DNA from: DASSHA01 sp035693145 | GTDB taxonomy: Bacteria > Chloroflexota > Limnocylindria > Limnocylindrales > CSP1-4 | Direction: 5' to 3' | DNA length: 64,000 nucleotides | NCBI GenBank assembly: GCA_035693145.1 | Contig: DASSHA010000069.1 | Span: 19,487-83,486, forward strand | Shown here: piece after piece, positions 24,963 through 34,342 of the stretch | How the letters are laid out: every line of letters begins with the position of its first letter | Numbering within the stretch: position 1 is the first letter of the stretch | Notes under the pieces: generated by a model | The model's database searches: none | Seen by the model: the letters and a program-made list of their open reading frames with translations, nothing else | What the model was told of the DNA's origin: nothing | Made by a program: the position numbers and the translations under genes

Positions 24963-26103
24963 CATCGATCGAATCGGTCGAGCCGTCGCGACGGAGGATG
25001 TCGACCTTGACCGTCTGGCCGGGCTCGAGGCCGGCGAGGACGGCGGCGAGCGCCGAGAGGTCGGGTGTCGGCTTGCCGTCGATGCTCGTGATCAGCACGT
25101 CCGAGGGAACGTTCGCCTTCGCGGCCGGACCGCCGGGCTCGACCGAATAGACGAGGACGCCCTGGCCACCCTGGACCTCGGCGCCGCGGATGCCGAGATA
25201 CGCGCGGTGCGACGAGACGACCTTGCCGTGCTCGATCAGCTGCGTCGCGATGTCCTTCGTCGTGTTGCTCGGGATCGCGAAGCCGATCCCCACCGCGGCC
25301 CCGCCGATCTGGGGATCCGTTGCCGTCAGCGTCGGGATCCCGACGACCTCGCCGGCGAGGTTGACCAGCGCGCCGCCGCTGTTGCCCGGGTTGATCGGCG
25401 CCGACGTCTGGATGACGTTCGGCAGGGCCGCGCCGCCGGGCTCGGAGACGGTTCGCCCGGTCGCGCTGACGATCCCCTCGGTCACGCTGCTCTGGAGACC
25501 GAGCGGATTCCCGATCGCGAGCACGATGTCGCCGACGACGAGCGCCGACGAGTCGCCGAACGTCGCCGGCGTGAGCGTTCCGCCGCTCGTGTGGATGACC
25601 GCGAGGTCGTTCGGCGGGAACGTGCCGACGAGCGTCGCGTCGAGCCGATCGCCGGCCGCGGTCGTGACCTTGAACTGGGTGTCGCTGCCGACGACATGGG
25701 CGTTCGTGACGACGTCGCCCTTGTCATCGAACACGACGCCGGAGCCGAGGCCGCTGGGCGTCTCGATGACGACGACCGACGGCGCGACGGCGTGGACGAC
25801 CGAGACGAACGCCTGCTGGAGGTCGCCCGCGATGCCGCCGCCGACCGACCCCGAGGCCGACGGGACGGCCGACGGGACCGCCGACGCGCCGGGACCGGCT
25901 CCGGACGCTGTCGTCGCCGACGCGCCCGCGGTCTCGTCCGCGGCCGATCCTCCTGCCGCCGCCGTGCCGGCCGCGCTGCTCGACGGTCCGGTTCCCGCAG
26001 CGGTGGGTGTCGGGCTCGAGCTGCTCCCGCACCCCACGAGGATCGCGGCGAGGGCGAGCGACAGCAGGGCGTTCGGGGCGGATGTTCGGTGGAGGCTCGC
26101 CAT
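24937..26103 (-). CDS. HtrA/DegP-type trypsin-like serine protease with PDZ domain, lipoprotein
   Basis: The 388-residue protein has a lipobox at LVGC (Cys25) and a 65-residue Ser/Ala/Gly-rich linker. A trypsin-like domain follows with the triad His136 (VTNAHVV), Asp166 (NDLAVI) and Ser242 (NPGNSGGAL), then a C-terminal PDZ (ILRRDGSTDSIDVKLG end). HtrA proteins degrade or refold misfolded proteins at the cell surface. The lipid anchor is unusual compared with membrane-helix-anchored homologues. Its 3' end overlaps the dehydrogenase gene by 26 bases. Confidence 0.95.
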   Translation of the reverse strand: MASLHRTSAPNALLSLALAAILVGCGSSSSPTPTAAGTGPSSSAAGTAAAGGSAADETAGASATTASGAGPGASAVPSAVPSASGSVGGGIAGDLQQAFVSVVHAVAPSVVVIETPSGLGSGVVFDDKGDVVTNAHVVGSDTQFKVTTAAGDRLDATLVGTFPPNDLAVIHTSGGTLTPATFGDSSALVVGDIVLAIGNPLGLQSSVTEGIVSATGRTVSEPGGAALPNVIQTSAPINPGNSGGALVNLAGEVVGIPTLTATDPQIGGAAVGIGFAIPSNTTKDIATQLIEHGKVVSSHRAYLGIRGAEVQGGQGVLVYSVEPGGPAAKANVPSDVLITSIDGKPTPDLSALAAVLAGLEPGQTVKVDILRRDGSTDSIDVKLGELPG

Positions 26104-26204
26104 CTGACGACATTCTCCCCGTCTCGCGCGACGGCAGACCGGACGAGCGTCGTCGGGGGCTATCGGGCGCGTTGCGGAGTTGCGCCGTCGACCGGCCGTT
26201 TCGG

Positions 26205-27845
26205 TCAGGGGACCACGATCGCCGCGGGTTCATCGGCCGGATCGATCCGCACGACGAGCTCGGTCGGGTCGGCAGGATCACCGGTCGTCCGCGCGAACGC
26301 CGAGACGAACTGCTCGCCGGCGGTCGCGAGACCGGCGTAATCGCCGAGGAACCGCCCACCGGCATCGGGCGCGGTCGCGAAGTCGAACGACTCCGTCAAC
26401 CGCCGCTCTCGCCACGTGGCGCCACCGTCGCTGCTCGTCGCCAGGAACCGGTCGGCGAGGAAGGGCCGGCTCGGCGTCGCGGCGCGGAGGTCGGTGTACT
26501 CGACGCCCAGGACCCCGGCCGGCGTGACCTCGATCGATGGCATGAACACGGCCGTCGCCAGCGGCCGCGGGATGGCCACGGGGAGCGACCAGGCCACGCC
26601 GTCGGCCGACGTCGACCGTATGACCGCCGGCCGGCCATCCTGCGTGTCGGTCCAGACCGCCTCCACCCGGCCGCTCCGGTTGTCGACCGCGACGTCGGGC
26701 AGGCCGCCACCGCCACGGATCCCCGGCGGTTGTGCCCCGACGACGTTGCGTCCCTCGAGCCTCGCGATCGTGACCGGCGTGGACCACGTCCGTCCGCCGT
26801 CGGTCGAGGCGATGGCCACTTCACGCGCGGGCGTTCGAGCGGATGACGGAGCGAGCACGAAGACGTCGACGAGCGTCCCGTTCGGCAGCACCCCCAGGAC
26901 GTTGCCGACGGGCGTCCCATCCTGCGTCGCGATCGTGCGGGCCGCGGACCAGTGGGCGCCCCCGTCGGTCGTCGTCGACAGGAGGACGCTGCCGCGGCCG
27001 CGCGCCTCCTCGTTCGACGCGTTCTCCGCATCGCCGCCCTGGTCCCACACGAGATAGGCGTGGCCGGGCCGGCCCGGATCCGCGGTCACCGATTCCTTGT
27101 CGTTGAACTGGCTCGGTGAGCGGCTCTCCGCGACGACGGTCGGGAGGGACCAGGTCCGACCGCGATCGACCGAACGGCTGACCGTCACGCGGGTGAGCGC
27201 AGGCTGGGTCACCGACAGTCCGGTCAGGTAGGCGACACCGTCGGGCGAGATCGCGATCCAGGGATCCGAGACGCGGGTCGTCAGGTCGCCCGTCGAGGCG
27301 GCGCAGGCCGAGAAGGCCGGCTCGCTTCGCGTCCAGCTGCCGATGCTGGCGCCTGAGGTCGCGACGACGATGCCGCGCGCGCCGCCGTTGGACCAGCGAT
27401 CCTGCTGCCACGCGACGGCGACGTGGGCCGGATCCGTCGGGTCGACGGCGACGAACGGCTCGACCTCGCTGTTCGTCGTCACCGTGCCCGGTCCGCCGAC
27501 CGCACACGACCCGAACGGGCTCGATCGCTCGCTCACGACGACCTCCCGTCCGAGCGCGGTCGTCGGCAGCGAGCTGGCCGGCGAACTGTCGGCGGATGGC
27601 GAGGCCGAAGGCGAGGCCGTGCCGGAAGCGGACGCCGCAGCCGACGCCGGCGCCGGAGGCGTCCCCGTCGCCGCCGCCGACGGGACCGGCGATGCGCGAT
27701 TCGGCGGCTGACCGCCGGCCGACAGGACGACCCCGACCGCGGCGACGATCACGCCCGCGACGACGACGGCGGCGAGCGCGCGGCCGACGACCGGTCCGTC
27801 GGGGCGGTTCGCGCGGTCGTCGCCTCCGGTGGGTCCGGTCGCCAT
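26205..27845 (-). CDS. Membrane-anchored Asp-box (sialidase-like beta-propeller) protein
   Basis: The 546-residue protein has one N-terminal membrane helix (ALAAVVVAGVIVAAVGVVLS) and a Ser/Ala/Pro-rich linker. A six-bladed-propeller-like domain carries four Asp boxes of the SxDxGxxW type: SVDRGRTWS, TTDGGAHWS, STDGGRTWS, SSDGGATWR. The Arg triad and nucleophile Tyr of true sialidases are not evident, so it may be a binding or other glycan-active propeller. ATG 27845 is used; a GTG one codon earlier is equivalent. Confidence 0.85.
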   Translation of the reverse strand: MATGPTGGDDRANRPDGPVVGRALAAVVVAGVIVAAVGVVLSAGGQPPNRASPVPSAAATGTPPAPASAAASASGTASPSASPSADSSPASSLPTTALGREVVVSERSSPFGSCAVGGPGTVTTNSEVEPFVAVDPTDPAHVAVAWQQDRWSNGGARGIVVATSGASIGSWTRSEPAFSACAASTGDLTTRVSDPWIAISPDGVAYLTGLSVTQPALTRVTVSRSVDRGRTWSLPTVVAESRSPSQFNDKESVTADPGRPGHAYLVWDQGGDAENASNEEARGRGSVLLSTTTDGGAHWSAARTIATQDGTPVGNVLGVLPNGTLVDVFVLAPSSARTPAREVAIASTDGGRTWSTPVTIARLEGRNVVGAQPPGIRGGGGLPDVAVDNRSGRVEAVWTDTQDGRPAVIRSTSADGVAWSLPVAIPRPLATAVFMPSIEVTPAGVLGVEYTDLRAATPSRPFLADRFLATSSDGGATWRERRLTESFDFATAPDAGGRFLGDYAGLATAGEQFVSAFARTTGDPADPTELVVRIDPADEPAAIVVP

Positions 27846-27870
27846 CACCCCCGGATTGTGCGGCGTGGCG

Positions 27871-28734
27871 TCAGTTCGGGCGCTGCCCCTGCCCCTGGCC
27901 GCCGCCCTCGCGGAGGAACCGCTCGATCTCCGAGATCAGCTCGTCGCCGGACGGGAGACGCGCCTCGTCGGCCATCGTCTCGAGCCGCTCGACGTACTGG
28001 CGCGTCGTCTCGTCGAGCGCGGCCGCCGTGTCGAGCCGCGTCCGCATCTGGCGTGCCTGGCTCGGCAGGTCGCCCAGCGGCAGCTCGAGGCCCAGGTGGC
28101 GGCCGAGCACGGTGAGCAGCTCGACCGAGGCCGCCGGGTACGCCCCGTTGATGTAGTGGGGGACCTGCGCGAAGTAGCCGACGGCCGGGATGCCGGCGTC
28201 CGTGACCGCGTGATCGATGACGGAGACGCACGCGGCGGGAACGCGCAGCGTGCCGGTCGGGCCGGCCTGGACGCCGCCGCGCAGGAGCGCGGGATCGGGC
28301 GCCGTGCCGAGCACGGGAACGGATCGCGTGTGCGGCACGGCGGCCGGGATCGCACCGAGCGTGATCCATTCCGCCGCACGCAGCGACGTCGCGAGCTCGA
28401 CCATCGCCGCCGTCAGTTCGTGCCAGCGGTAGTCCGGCTCCGCTCCGCTCACGATGACGAGGTCACGATCGCCGACGCGGACGTGGCGCATTGCGAGCTC
28501 CGCCCAGGTGAGCTCCGCCGCCCGGCCGTCGACGATTTCCAGTGTCGGCCGGCGAGCGCGAAAGTCGAACAGCGTGTCGGCATCGAACTCCGCGATCAGG
28601 CGCCCGTCCTCGGCGAGCTTCCCGGCGGCCGCCGTGGCGGCGGTCCCGGCGTCGACCCATCCGTCGAGCGCGATGACGACGCTCGGCGTCACGATCCCCT
28701 CGAGACCCGAATCGGTCAGGCGATAGAGCGACAC
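27871..28734 (-). CDS. PAC2-family protein
   Basis: The 287-residue protein (start GTG 28734, MSLYRLTDSGLEGI) matches PAC2: VVIALDGWVDAGTAA, LFDFRARRPTLEI, DLVIVSGAEPDYRW, VPHTRSVPVLGTA and PAVGYFAQVPHYING. PAC2 is the fold of proteasome assembly chaperones; in bacteria without proteasomes it is a conserved protein of uncertain, possibly ATP-grasp-linked, role. The C-terminal 60 residues are helical and specific to the bacterial branch. A longer N-terminus would overlap the LLM gene and is less likely. Confidence 0.88.
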   Translation of the reverse strand: MSLYRLTDSGLEGIVTPSVVIALDGWVDAGTAATAAAGKLAEDGRLIAEFDADTLFDFRARRPTLEIVDGRAAELTWAELAMRHVRVGDRDLVIVSGAEPDYRWHELTAAMVELATSLRAAEWITLGAIPAAVPHTRSVPVLGTAPDPALLRGGVQAGPTGTLRVPAACVSVIDHAVTDAGIPAVGYFAQVPHYINGAYPAASVELLTVLGRHLGLELPLGDLPSQARQMRTRLDTAAALDETTRQYVERLETMADEARLPSGDELISEIERFLREGGGQGQGQRPN

Positions 28735-28802
28735 CAACGAAGGATAGACGCCGGGTCGCGCCCGACACGCGCGACAGCAGTGAATCGTTCCGGGCGCTCG
28801 GG

Positions 28803-29696
28803 TCAGGCGAGCTCGACACCCGCCGCCCGGCAATCCTCCGCGAACGACCCGAGCGCCTCGTCCGTGGTCGCGGTCTCCTTGATGAATGACATGACCCGGC
28901 TCACCCCGAGGGCGGCGTAGCCCCGGAGGAGGTCGACGCGTGACTCGCGCGAACCGCCGAACAGGCCGCTCCAGACGTTCACGCTCACGGCGAGCGACGC
29001 CGGATCTCGGTCGATCTCCTCGCAGCGCGACCGCACGATCGGGAGCGCGTCACGGACCTCGTCCGGCGACTTGCCATCGAGGTTGAGCTCGTCGGCATGG
29101 CGCGCGGCCAGTCGCCAGGTGACGTTCGGGCCGTTGCCGCCGACCATGATCGGAACGCGCGGCTGCTGGATCGGCTTCGGGACGTTGATCGCATTCGCGA
29201 CCGAGGAGTGCCGGCCGTCATAGGTCGCGTGCTCGTGGCGGTCGCCGGCGAGCATCCGGGTGATCACCTCGAGGTCGTCGCCGAGGCGCGCCAGGCGCTC
29301 CTTCGTCTCCGGGAATCCGTAGCCGTAGGCGAGCCACTCGTCCTTCTTCCAGCCGGCGCCGATCCCGAGCTCCATTCGGCCGCCGGAGATCGAGTCCATC
29401 GTCGAGATCATCTTGGCGGTCAGCGCCGGGTTGCGGAACGCCGTGCAGATCACGATGTGGCCCAGCCGCACACGCGTGGTGAGCGCCGCGAGCGCGGACA
29501 GCGAAGTGAACGACTCGAACGTGATCTCGTCGGTCGGTCGGGGGACGGTGTGGAAATGGTCGAACAGCCAGATCGATTCGAAGCCGAGGTCCTCCGCCTG
29601 ACCCGCCACGGCCGTCGTCCGCGACCACGCGACGAGCGGTTCCCACCCGTCGTATTCGCCCTGCCAACCCTGCGGAACGATGATTCCAGCCTTCAT
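28803..29696 (-). CDS. LLM-class F420-dependent oxidoreductase
   Basis: The 297-residue protein is a luciferase-like TIM barrel: MKAGIIVPQGWQGEYDGWEP, LGFESIWLFDHFHTVP, RVRLGHIVICTAFRNPALTA, GRMELGIGAGWKKDEWLAYG and IMVGGNGPNVTWRLAARHAD. This branch normally uses coenzyme F420 rather than FMN, which fits Actinomycetota or Chloroflexota. The substrate is unknown. It is probably in one transcript with PAC2, with about 70 bases between them. Confidence 0.92.
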   Translation of the reverse strand: MKAGIIVPQGWQGEYDGWEPLVAWSRTTAVAGQAEDLGFESIWLFDHFHTVPRPTDEITFESFTSLSALAALTTRVRLGHIVICTAFRNPALTAKMISTMDSISGGRMELGIGAGWKKDEWLAYGYGFPETKERLARLGDDLEVITRMLAGDRHEHATYDGRHSSVANAINVPKPIQQPRVPIMVGGNGPNVTWRLAARHADELNLDGKSPDEVRDALPIVRSRCEEIDRDPASLAVSVNVWSGLFGGSRESRVDLLRGYAALGVSRVMSFIKETATTDEALGSFAEDCRAAGVELA

Positions 29697-29724
29697 CGTC
29701 GCAGCGTAGCCGGGTCGCGGCCGA

Positions 29725-30147
29725 TCAGCCGGCGAGCGCCGCCGAGAGCTCGTTCAGCGAACGGCTCGACTGCTCGTCCCAGCGTCCGCGCGACCACAGC
29801 TCGGCGTGATCGCCCGCCCCGACGAGGACGACGTCACCCTCGAGACCGGCGGATCGGCGCTGCGGCTCCGGTAGCGAGATGTCGTCGGGAACGATCCCGA
29901 TCTCCACGGCCGACGCGAACAGCAGGCGGGCGAACCAGCGGGCGCCGGCATCCGCGACCGGCAGCCGGACGAGCCGCGCCGCGAAGGCCTCCCACTCGGC
30001 GCGCGGCCACAGGGCGAGGCAGCCGTCGAGCCACGAGGTCACCACGAGGCCGCCGACGAAGGCGGCCGCGAAGCCGTCGGGGAGACGGAGCGTCCCATCT
30101 CTGAGCGTGACGTCGGCGCTGCCGAGCAGTGCCGCGAGGGGAGGCAT
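29725..30147 (-). CDS. MraZ-like regulator outside the cell-division cluster
   Basis: The 140-residue protein has the two AbrB-like halves of MraZ: LRDGTLRLPDGFAAAF...CLALWPRAEWEAFA, and LFASAVEIGIVPDDISLPEP...DVVLVGAGDHAELWSRGRW. MraZ normally heads the mraZ-mraW-ftsL cluster and represses it by binding TGGGN repeats. Here no division genes are near; the partner upstream is a GH26 lipoprotein on the other strand. The second half lacks the usual D-x-x-G-R core (it reads DDISLPEP), so DNA-binding may differ. Confidence 0.75.
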   Translation of the reverse strand: MPPLAALLGSADVTLRDGTLRLPDGFAAAFVGGLVVTSWLDGCLALWPRAEWEAFAARLVRLPVADAGARWFARLLFASAVEIGIVPDDISLPEPQRRSAGLEGDVVLVGAGDHAELWSRGRWDEQSSRSLNELSAALAG

Positions 30148-30225
30148 CTGCCTGTGCGGGCCTCTCTCGAAGTCACCTGTCCGACGCCTCTGGCCGGTTC
30201 TGCGAATCGTACCACTGTCAGCTGC

Positions 30226-30237
30226 GGGTAGCTACCC
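30226..30237. promoter_or_regulatory. 12-bp perfect palindrome GGGTAGCTACCC
   Basis: This lies in the 258-bp divergent region between the MraZ-like gene and the GH26 gene, 79 bases from the former's start. It is a candidate operator for either gene. Confidence 0.4.
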
Positions 30238-30405
30238 AATTGCGTCGTGAGAGACGCATCCATCGAGCGTGGATCGGGGACCGCTGGGGCGTCCGTCATC
30301 GAACGGCCGTTCGCTCCGCGTCGGCTGGGACTTCCGAGCGATGTCAGGCCGACGCGAACGTTGGTGCAATCGCCCCGTCCTCACAGCCCCGCTACGGACG
30401 ACCTC

Positions 30406-31692
30406 GTGCGACACCGCCTCCCGCTCGTCATCACGCTCGCCGCCGTCATCGCCGGATGCACGGGAGCGTCGCCCGGACCGGCTGGGCCGTCTGCCGCGCC
30501 ATCGGTCGTGTCCACCCCATCAAGCGTTGCCGGCCCGTCGGCCGTGGCCGCCCGATCGTCCGTGCCGATTTCGACGCCGGCGGCTTCGGTCGCGACGCCC
30601 GCTCCGTCAACCACGACGTCCGCGTTGGCGCGTCTCGAGCCGGCCGACGGCGTCCTCGTCGGCATGAGCGTCGATTGGGGGACCGATACGACCGCGGCAA
30701 TCGACGCTCGACTCGGCCGAACGCCTGCGGTGTGGGTCCAGTTCGTCGGGTTTCCGTTCGCGGACGCGGATCGGACGAACGTGGCCGGGTTCGTGGATGC
30801 CGTCGCCGCCGACGGCGGTCTCGCGCTGCTGACGCTCGAGCCGAACGCCGGACTGGCCGCGGTCGACGACCAGGCGATCCGGGAGCTCGTCACCGTGCTC
30901 GCTGCCGCGAACGCCCGGGGCGTCGGGGTGCTCGTTCGCTTCGCGCACGAGATGAACGGCTCGTGGTACGCGTGGGGCCAGCAACCCGCCGCGTACGTCG
31001 CCGCGTTCCGCCGCGTCGCCGCAGCCGTCCACGCCGGCACGGCCCGCTCGGCGATGCTCTGGGCGCCGAACGACGGTGGCGGCTACCCGTTCGCCGGCGG
31101 TCCGCACGAGGCGAAGCAGGGGACCTCGGACTTCGCGCTCCTCGACACGAACGAGGACCGCCGCCTGAGCATGACCGACGATCCATACGCGCCGTACTAC
31201 CCGGGAGACGACGCCGTCGACTGGGTCGGCATGAGCCTCTACCACTGGGGCGACGTGTGGCCATGGGGCCGGAACGTCCTGCCCGAGCCTGACAAGTTCG
31301 CCCACAAGCTCACGGGGACCTACGACGGAACGGCCGGCGATGAATCGCCGCTGCCGGACTTCTATGCCACGTATGCCGACGGCCACGAGAAGCCGATGGC
31401 CATTCCCGAGACGGCTGCCTTCTTTCGGCCGGCCATCACGGCGGGTGCCGACGAGCTATCGCTCAAGCAGGCGTGGTGGCGGGAGGTCTTCTCGGACGCG
31501 ACCCTCGCCCGGTTTCCCCGGATCCGCCTCGTGGACTGGTTCGAGCAGCGGAAGTACGAGAGCGAGGTATCCGACGTCGTCGATTGGCGGGTCAGCGCCC
31601 GGCCCGCGATCGCGGAGGCGTTCCTCGACGACCTTCCGGCCGGCTTCCGGTTCGCGCCCCAGCCGACCGCGCCCCAGGTGGCTGCGCCCTAG
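30406..31692 (+). CDS. Glycoside hydrolase family 26-like lipoprotein
   Basis: From GTG 30406 the 428-residue product has a signal peptide with lipobox VIAGC (Cys18), a Ser/Pro/Ala/Thr-rich linker and a GH26-like (beta/alpha)8 domain. The acid/base is Glu182 in LVRFAHEMNGSWYAWG and the nucleophile Glu335 in MAIPETAAFF. GH26 enzymes cleave beta-mannan or beta-1,3-xylan/glucan; the exact glycan cannot be assigned. Its stop overlaps the convergent cupin gene by four bases. Confidence 0.88.
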   Translation: MRHRLPLVITLAAVIAGCTGASPGPAGPSAAPSVVSTPSSVAGPSAVAARSSVPISTPAASVATPAPSTTTSALARLEPADGVLVGMSVDWGTDTTAAIDARLGRTPAVWVQFVGFPFADADRTNVAGFVDAVAADGGLALLTLEPNAGLAAVDDQAIRELVTVLAAANARGVGVLVRFAHEMNGSWYAWGQQPAAYVAAFRRVAAAVHAGTARSAMLWAPNDGGGYPFAGGPHEAKQGTSDFALLDTNEDRRLSMTDDPYAPYYPGDDAVDWVGMSLYHWGDVWPWGRNVLPEPDKFAHKLTGTYDGTAGDESPLPDFYATYADGHEKPMAIPETAAFFRPAITAGADELSLKQAWWREVFSDATLARFPRIRLVDWFEQRKYESEVSDVVDWRVSARPAIAEAFLDDLPAGFRFAPQPTAPQVAAP

Positions 31693-32075
31693 CCGCCGTC
31701 CGAGGGAGTCGGCCAGGCGGGCGCTCGGGGATCCAGCACGCGAAGCGCGTCCCAGTCGTCCCGAACGGGGTTGAAGACGTCGACCACGACGGCCCCGCCC
31801 GGACCGGCCAGGACCTCGTGGGGATGCTCCGAGGCGATCCGCCAGGTGCCGCCCGGGCCAAGCTCACGGGTCTCGTCGTCGATCCGGAAGCGGACGGACC
31901 CGCGGATGACGAGGCCGAGCTGTTCCGCCGGGTGCCGATGCTCGGGCACGAGCGCGTTCGGTGCGAGCTCCACGACCGCAAGCGTGATGCGCTCGCCCTG
32001 GACGCGTCGCGCTTGCACGGCGTCGCCCCAGACCTCGAGCGGGGCGATGGATGCGAGATCCACGAGGTTGCTCAT
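31689..32075 (-). CDS. Cupin-domain protein
   Basis: The 128-residue protein is one small beta-barrel with both cupin motifs: VPEHRHPAEQLGLVIRGSVR (metal-binding His, His, Glu) and ASEHPHEVLAGPGG (His). It probably binds a metal and a small molecule; no catalytic role can be assigned. The ATG at 32075 is the natural start (MSNLVDLASIAPLEVWGDAV). Confidence 0.9.
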   Translation of the reverse strand: MSNLVDLASIAPLEVWGDAVQARRVQGERITLAVVELAPNALVPEHRHPAEQLGLVIRGSVRFRIDDETRELGPGGTWRIASEHPHEVLAGPGGAVVVDVFNPVRDDWDALRVLDPRAPAWPTPSDGG

Positions 32076-32250
32076 GCCTGCCTCCAGGGTTCGGTTTCGT
32101 ATCGGGATGATGCCGTGGGGACCACGTGGAGGTGACGCTCGGCCCTCGCCGTCACAGCCGCGAACGGCCATCGTGAGGCGTAATGCGGACGAAGCGGGGA
32201 GTCCGGTCCGCGGCACGCTGGCGCGACCGGGCAGCCCCGAGACTGGGCCG

Positions 32251-34287
32251 GTGATCCGCGCGCTCCGGGGGCAGCGCGGCCTGCCCGCCGTCGCCGTCCT
32301 CGCCTTTGCCATCCTCGTCTTCGCGACGCTCGTCGCTCGGGCGATCGCCGTCCCCGCAGGCGCACGCGCCGAAGCGGTTCCGCGGCTCACGTCGCAGGTC
32401 ACGGACACGACGGGTGTCCTGGCCGCGGATCGAGGCGCCATCGACGCGGCCCTTGCCGACCTCCGCTCGCGCGCGGGCGTCCAGCTCTGGGTCGTGTTCG
32501 TCCGGACGACGGGCAGCCTCTCCCCGGCGTCCTTCGTCGACCAGGCAGCCGAGCAGAACTCCCTCGGCGTGGACGACGCCCTCCTCCTCGTCGCGCTCGA
32601 CGACCGAACGGACCAGATCTGGGTGAGTGACGGTCTCCAGCAGCTGACGAACGACGAGATCGACGTCGTCATCTCGCGCGACCTCGAGCCGAACCTCTCG
32701 GCCGGCCACTTCGGAGATGCGGTCGTTGCGACGGCCGGCGGGCTCCGCGATGCGGCGCTCGGGAACGCGACGGCCGGCCCGGGCACGACGCCCGAGAGTG
32801 GTCTGTCGCTGAGTCCCATCATCGGCCTCCTGCTCCTCCTCGCCGGGGCCTGGATCGTCTGGCGCTCGTTCTCGTCCTGGCGCGCGAACCGGCGGACGGC
32901 CGAGGAGCGCGACCGCCAGACCGGGCAGCTGGCACGGGACGCGAACGCGAAGTTGATCGCTGCGGACGACGCCGTGCGCGACGCGCAGCAGGATCTCGCC
33001 TTCGCCGAGGCGCAGTTCGGCGAGGACGAGGTTGCACCGCTCCGAGCGGCCATCGAGACGGCCCGCGCGGAGCTCAGCGCCGCCTTTGCCGTCCGCCAGA
33101 AGCTCGACGACGACGTCCCCGAGGACCCGCCGACCCGCGCGGCGATGTTCCAGGACGTCGCCGCGCGAAGCGACCGAGCAACCGCTGCGATCGCGGCCGA
33201 GGCCAAGCGGATCGACGATCTGCGCCGGATCGAGCGCGATGCCCCGGCGATCATCCCGACGCTCGGGGGACGCGCGGACGAGCTCGAGGCGAGGATGGCC
33301 GCCGCCCGCGACGATGCGGAGGTCCTCGGGCGCTTTGCGGATCCGGCGACGGGCCCGGTGCGTGGCAACGTCGTCGAGGCAGGCAAGCGGATCGCGAGCG
33401 CGCGGCAGGCGGCACAGGCGGCACAGACGGCCCTCGCCGCGGACGACAAGGCGACCGCGGGTCGCGATGCACGGCTTGCTTACGAGGCGCTCGCGGAGGC
33501 CGATCGGCTGCTCACCGCAGTCCACCGGGCCCGCCAGGCCACAGAGGAGGACGCCGCCGCGGCCCCCCGCGAGCTCGCCACCGCGACGACCGAGCTTGCC
33601 CAGGCTCAGGCAGCGGGCAAGGCCGATCCTCGGCTCGCCCAGGCACAGGCGGGCCTGGCGACGGCCCAGTCGGGCCTCTCCGCGGCTCGACGCGACCCGA
33701 CCGGCGCGCGACGCGCGATTGCCGCCGCGCGAGCGCAGATCGCGGCCGTCGACGAAGCGGTCCGCGTCGCCGCGCAGCAGCGCGCGGCGGCGGCACAGAC
33801 GGCTGCCCAGACGGTGCAGCGGGCCGCCGCGCTCGTGGACCAGGCGGAGGATTTCATCGCCACGCGTCGTGCCGCCGTCGACCGTCTGGCACGGACGCAG
33901 CTCGCGACCGCGATCGATCGCCTGTCGCAGGCGCAGGCGTTGCTCCCCACGGACCCGGCGACGGCCCAGGCGCGCGCGACGGACGCGGCCCGCTATGCCG
34001 AGGCCGCCCTCTCGGCCGCCCAGGACGACCTGTCCCGGTTCGACCGATCGGCCGGCTACGGCCGATCCGGCGGCGCCGCGGACGCCCTCGGCGCGGCGCT
34101 GCCGTGGATCCTGCCGTGGGTCATCCGCGGCGGCGCGGGTTGGGGCGGATCGAGCTGGGGCTCGTCCCGCGGCGGTGGGGGCATCTTCGGCGGTGGGTTC
34201 GGCGGCGGTGGCGGCGGCATGGGCGGCGGCGGCCGCACGTTCGGCGGCGGGTTCGGTGGCGGACGGTCGCGCGGCGGGCGCTGGTAG
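32251..34287 (+). CDS. TPM-domain membrane protein with long coiled-coil and glycine-rich tail
   Basis: From GTG 32251 the 678-residue product has a membrane helix (AVAVLAFAILVFATLVARAI) and a TPM domain outside (LTSQVTDTTGVL, VQLWVVFVRTT, DDALLLVALDDRTDQIWVSD). A second membrane helix (IIGLLLLLAGAWIVW) follows at about 190. Then come 400 residues of Ala/Arg/Glu coiled-coil and a C-terminal (Gly)n-Phe/Arg tail. TPM domains occur in phosphatases and membrane-stress proteins. It is directly upstream of PspA, and both are likely one operon. Confidence 0.88.
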   Translation: MIRALRGQRGLPAVAVLAFAILVFATLVARAIAVPAGARAEAVPRLTSQVTDTTGVLAADRGAIDAALADLRSRAGVQLWVVFVRTTGSLSPASFVDQAAEQNSLGVDDALLLVALDDRTDQIWVSDGLQQLTNDEIDVVISRDLEPNLSAGHFGDAVVATAGGLRDAALGNATAGPGTTPESGLSLSPIIGLLLLLAGAWIVWRSFSSWRANRRTAEERDRQTGQLARDANAKLIAADDAVRDAQQDLAFAEAQFGEDEVAPLRAAIETARAELSAAFAVRQKLDDDVPEDPPTRAAMFQDVAARSDRATAAIAAEAKRIDDLRRIERDAPAIIPTLGGRADELEARMAAARDDAEVLGRFADPATGPVRGNVVEAGKRIASARQAAQAAQTALAADDKATAGRDARLAYEALAEADRLLTAVHRARQATEEDAAAAPRELATATTELAQAQAAGKADPRLAQAQAGLATAQSGLSAARRDPTGARRAIAAARAQIAAVDEAVRVAAQQRAAAAQTAAQTVQRAAALVDQAEDFIATRRAAVDRLARTQLATAIDRLSQAQALLPTDPATAQARATDAARYAEAALSAAQDDLSRFDRSAGYGRSGGAADALGAALPWILPWVIRGGAGWGGSSWGSSRGGGGIFGGGFGGGGGGMGGGGRTFGGGFGGGRSRGGRW

Positions 34288-34342
34288 CAGCGGACGACGC
34301 TTCGGCAACGCAAATCGCAGACTACGGAAAGGAGAACCGGTC

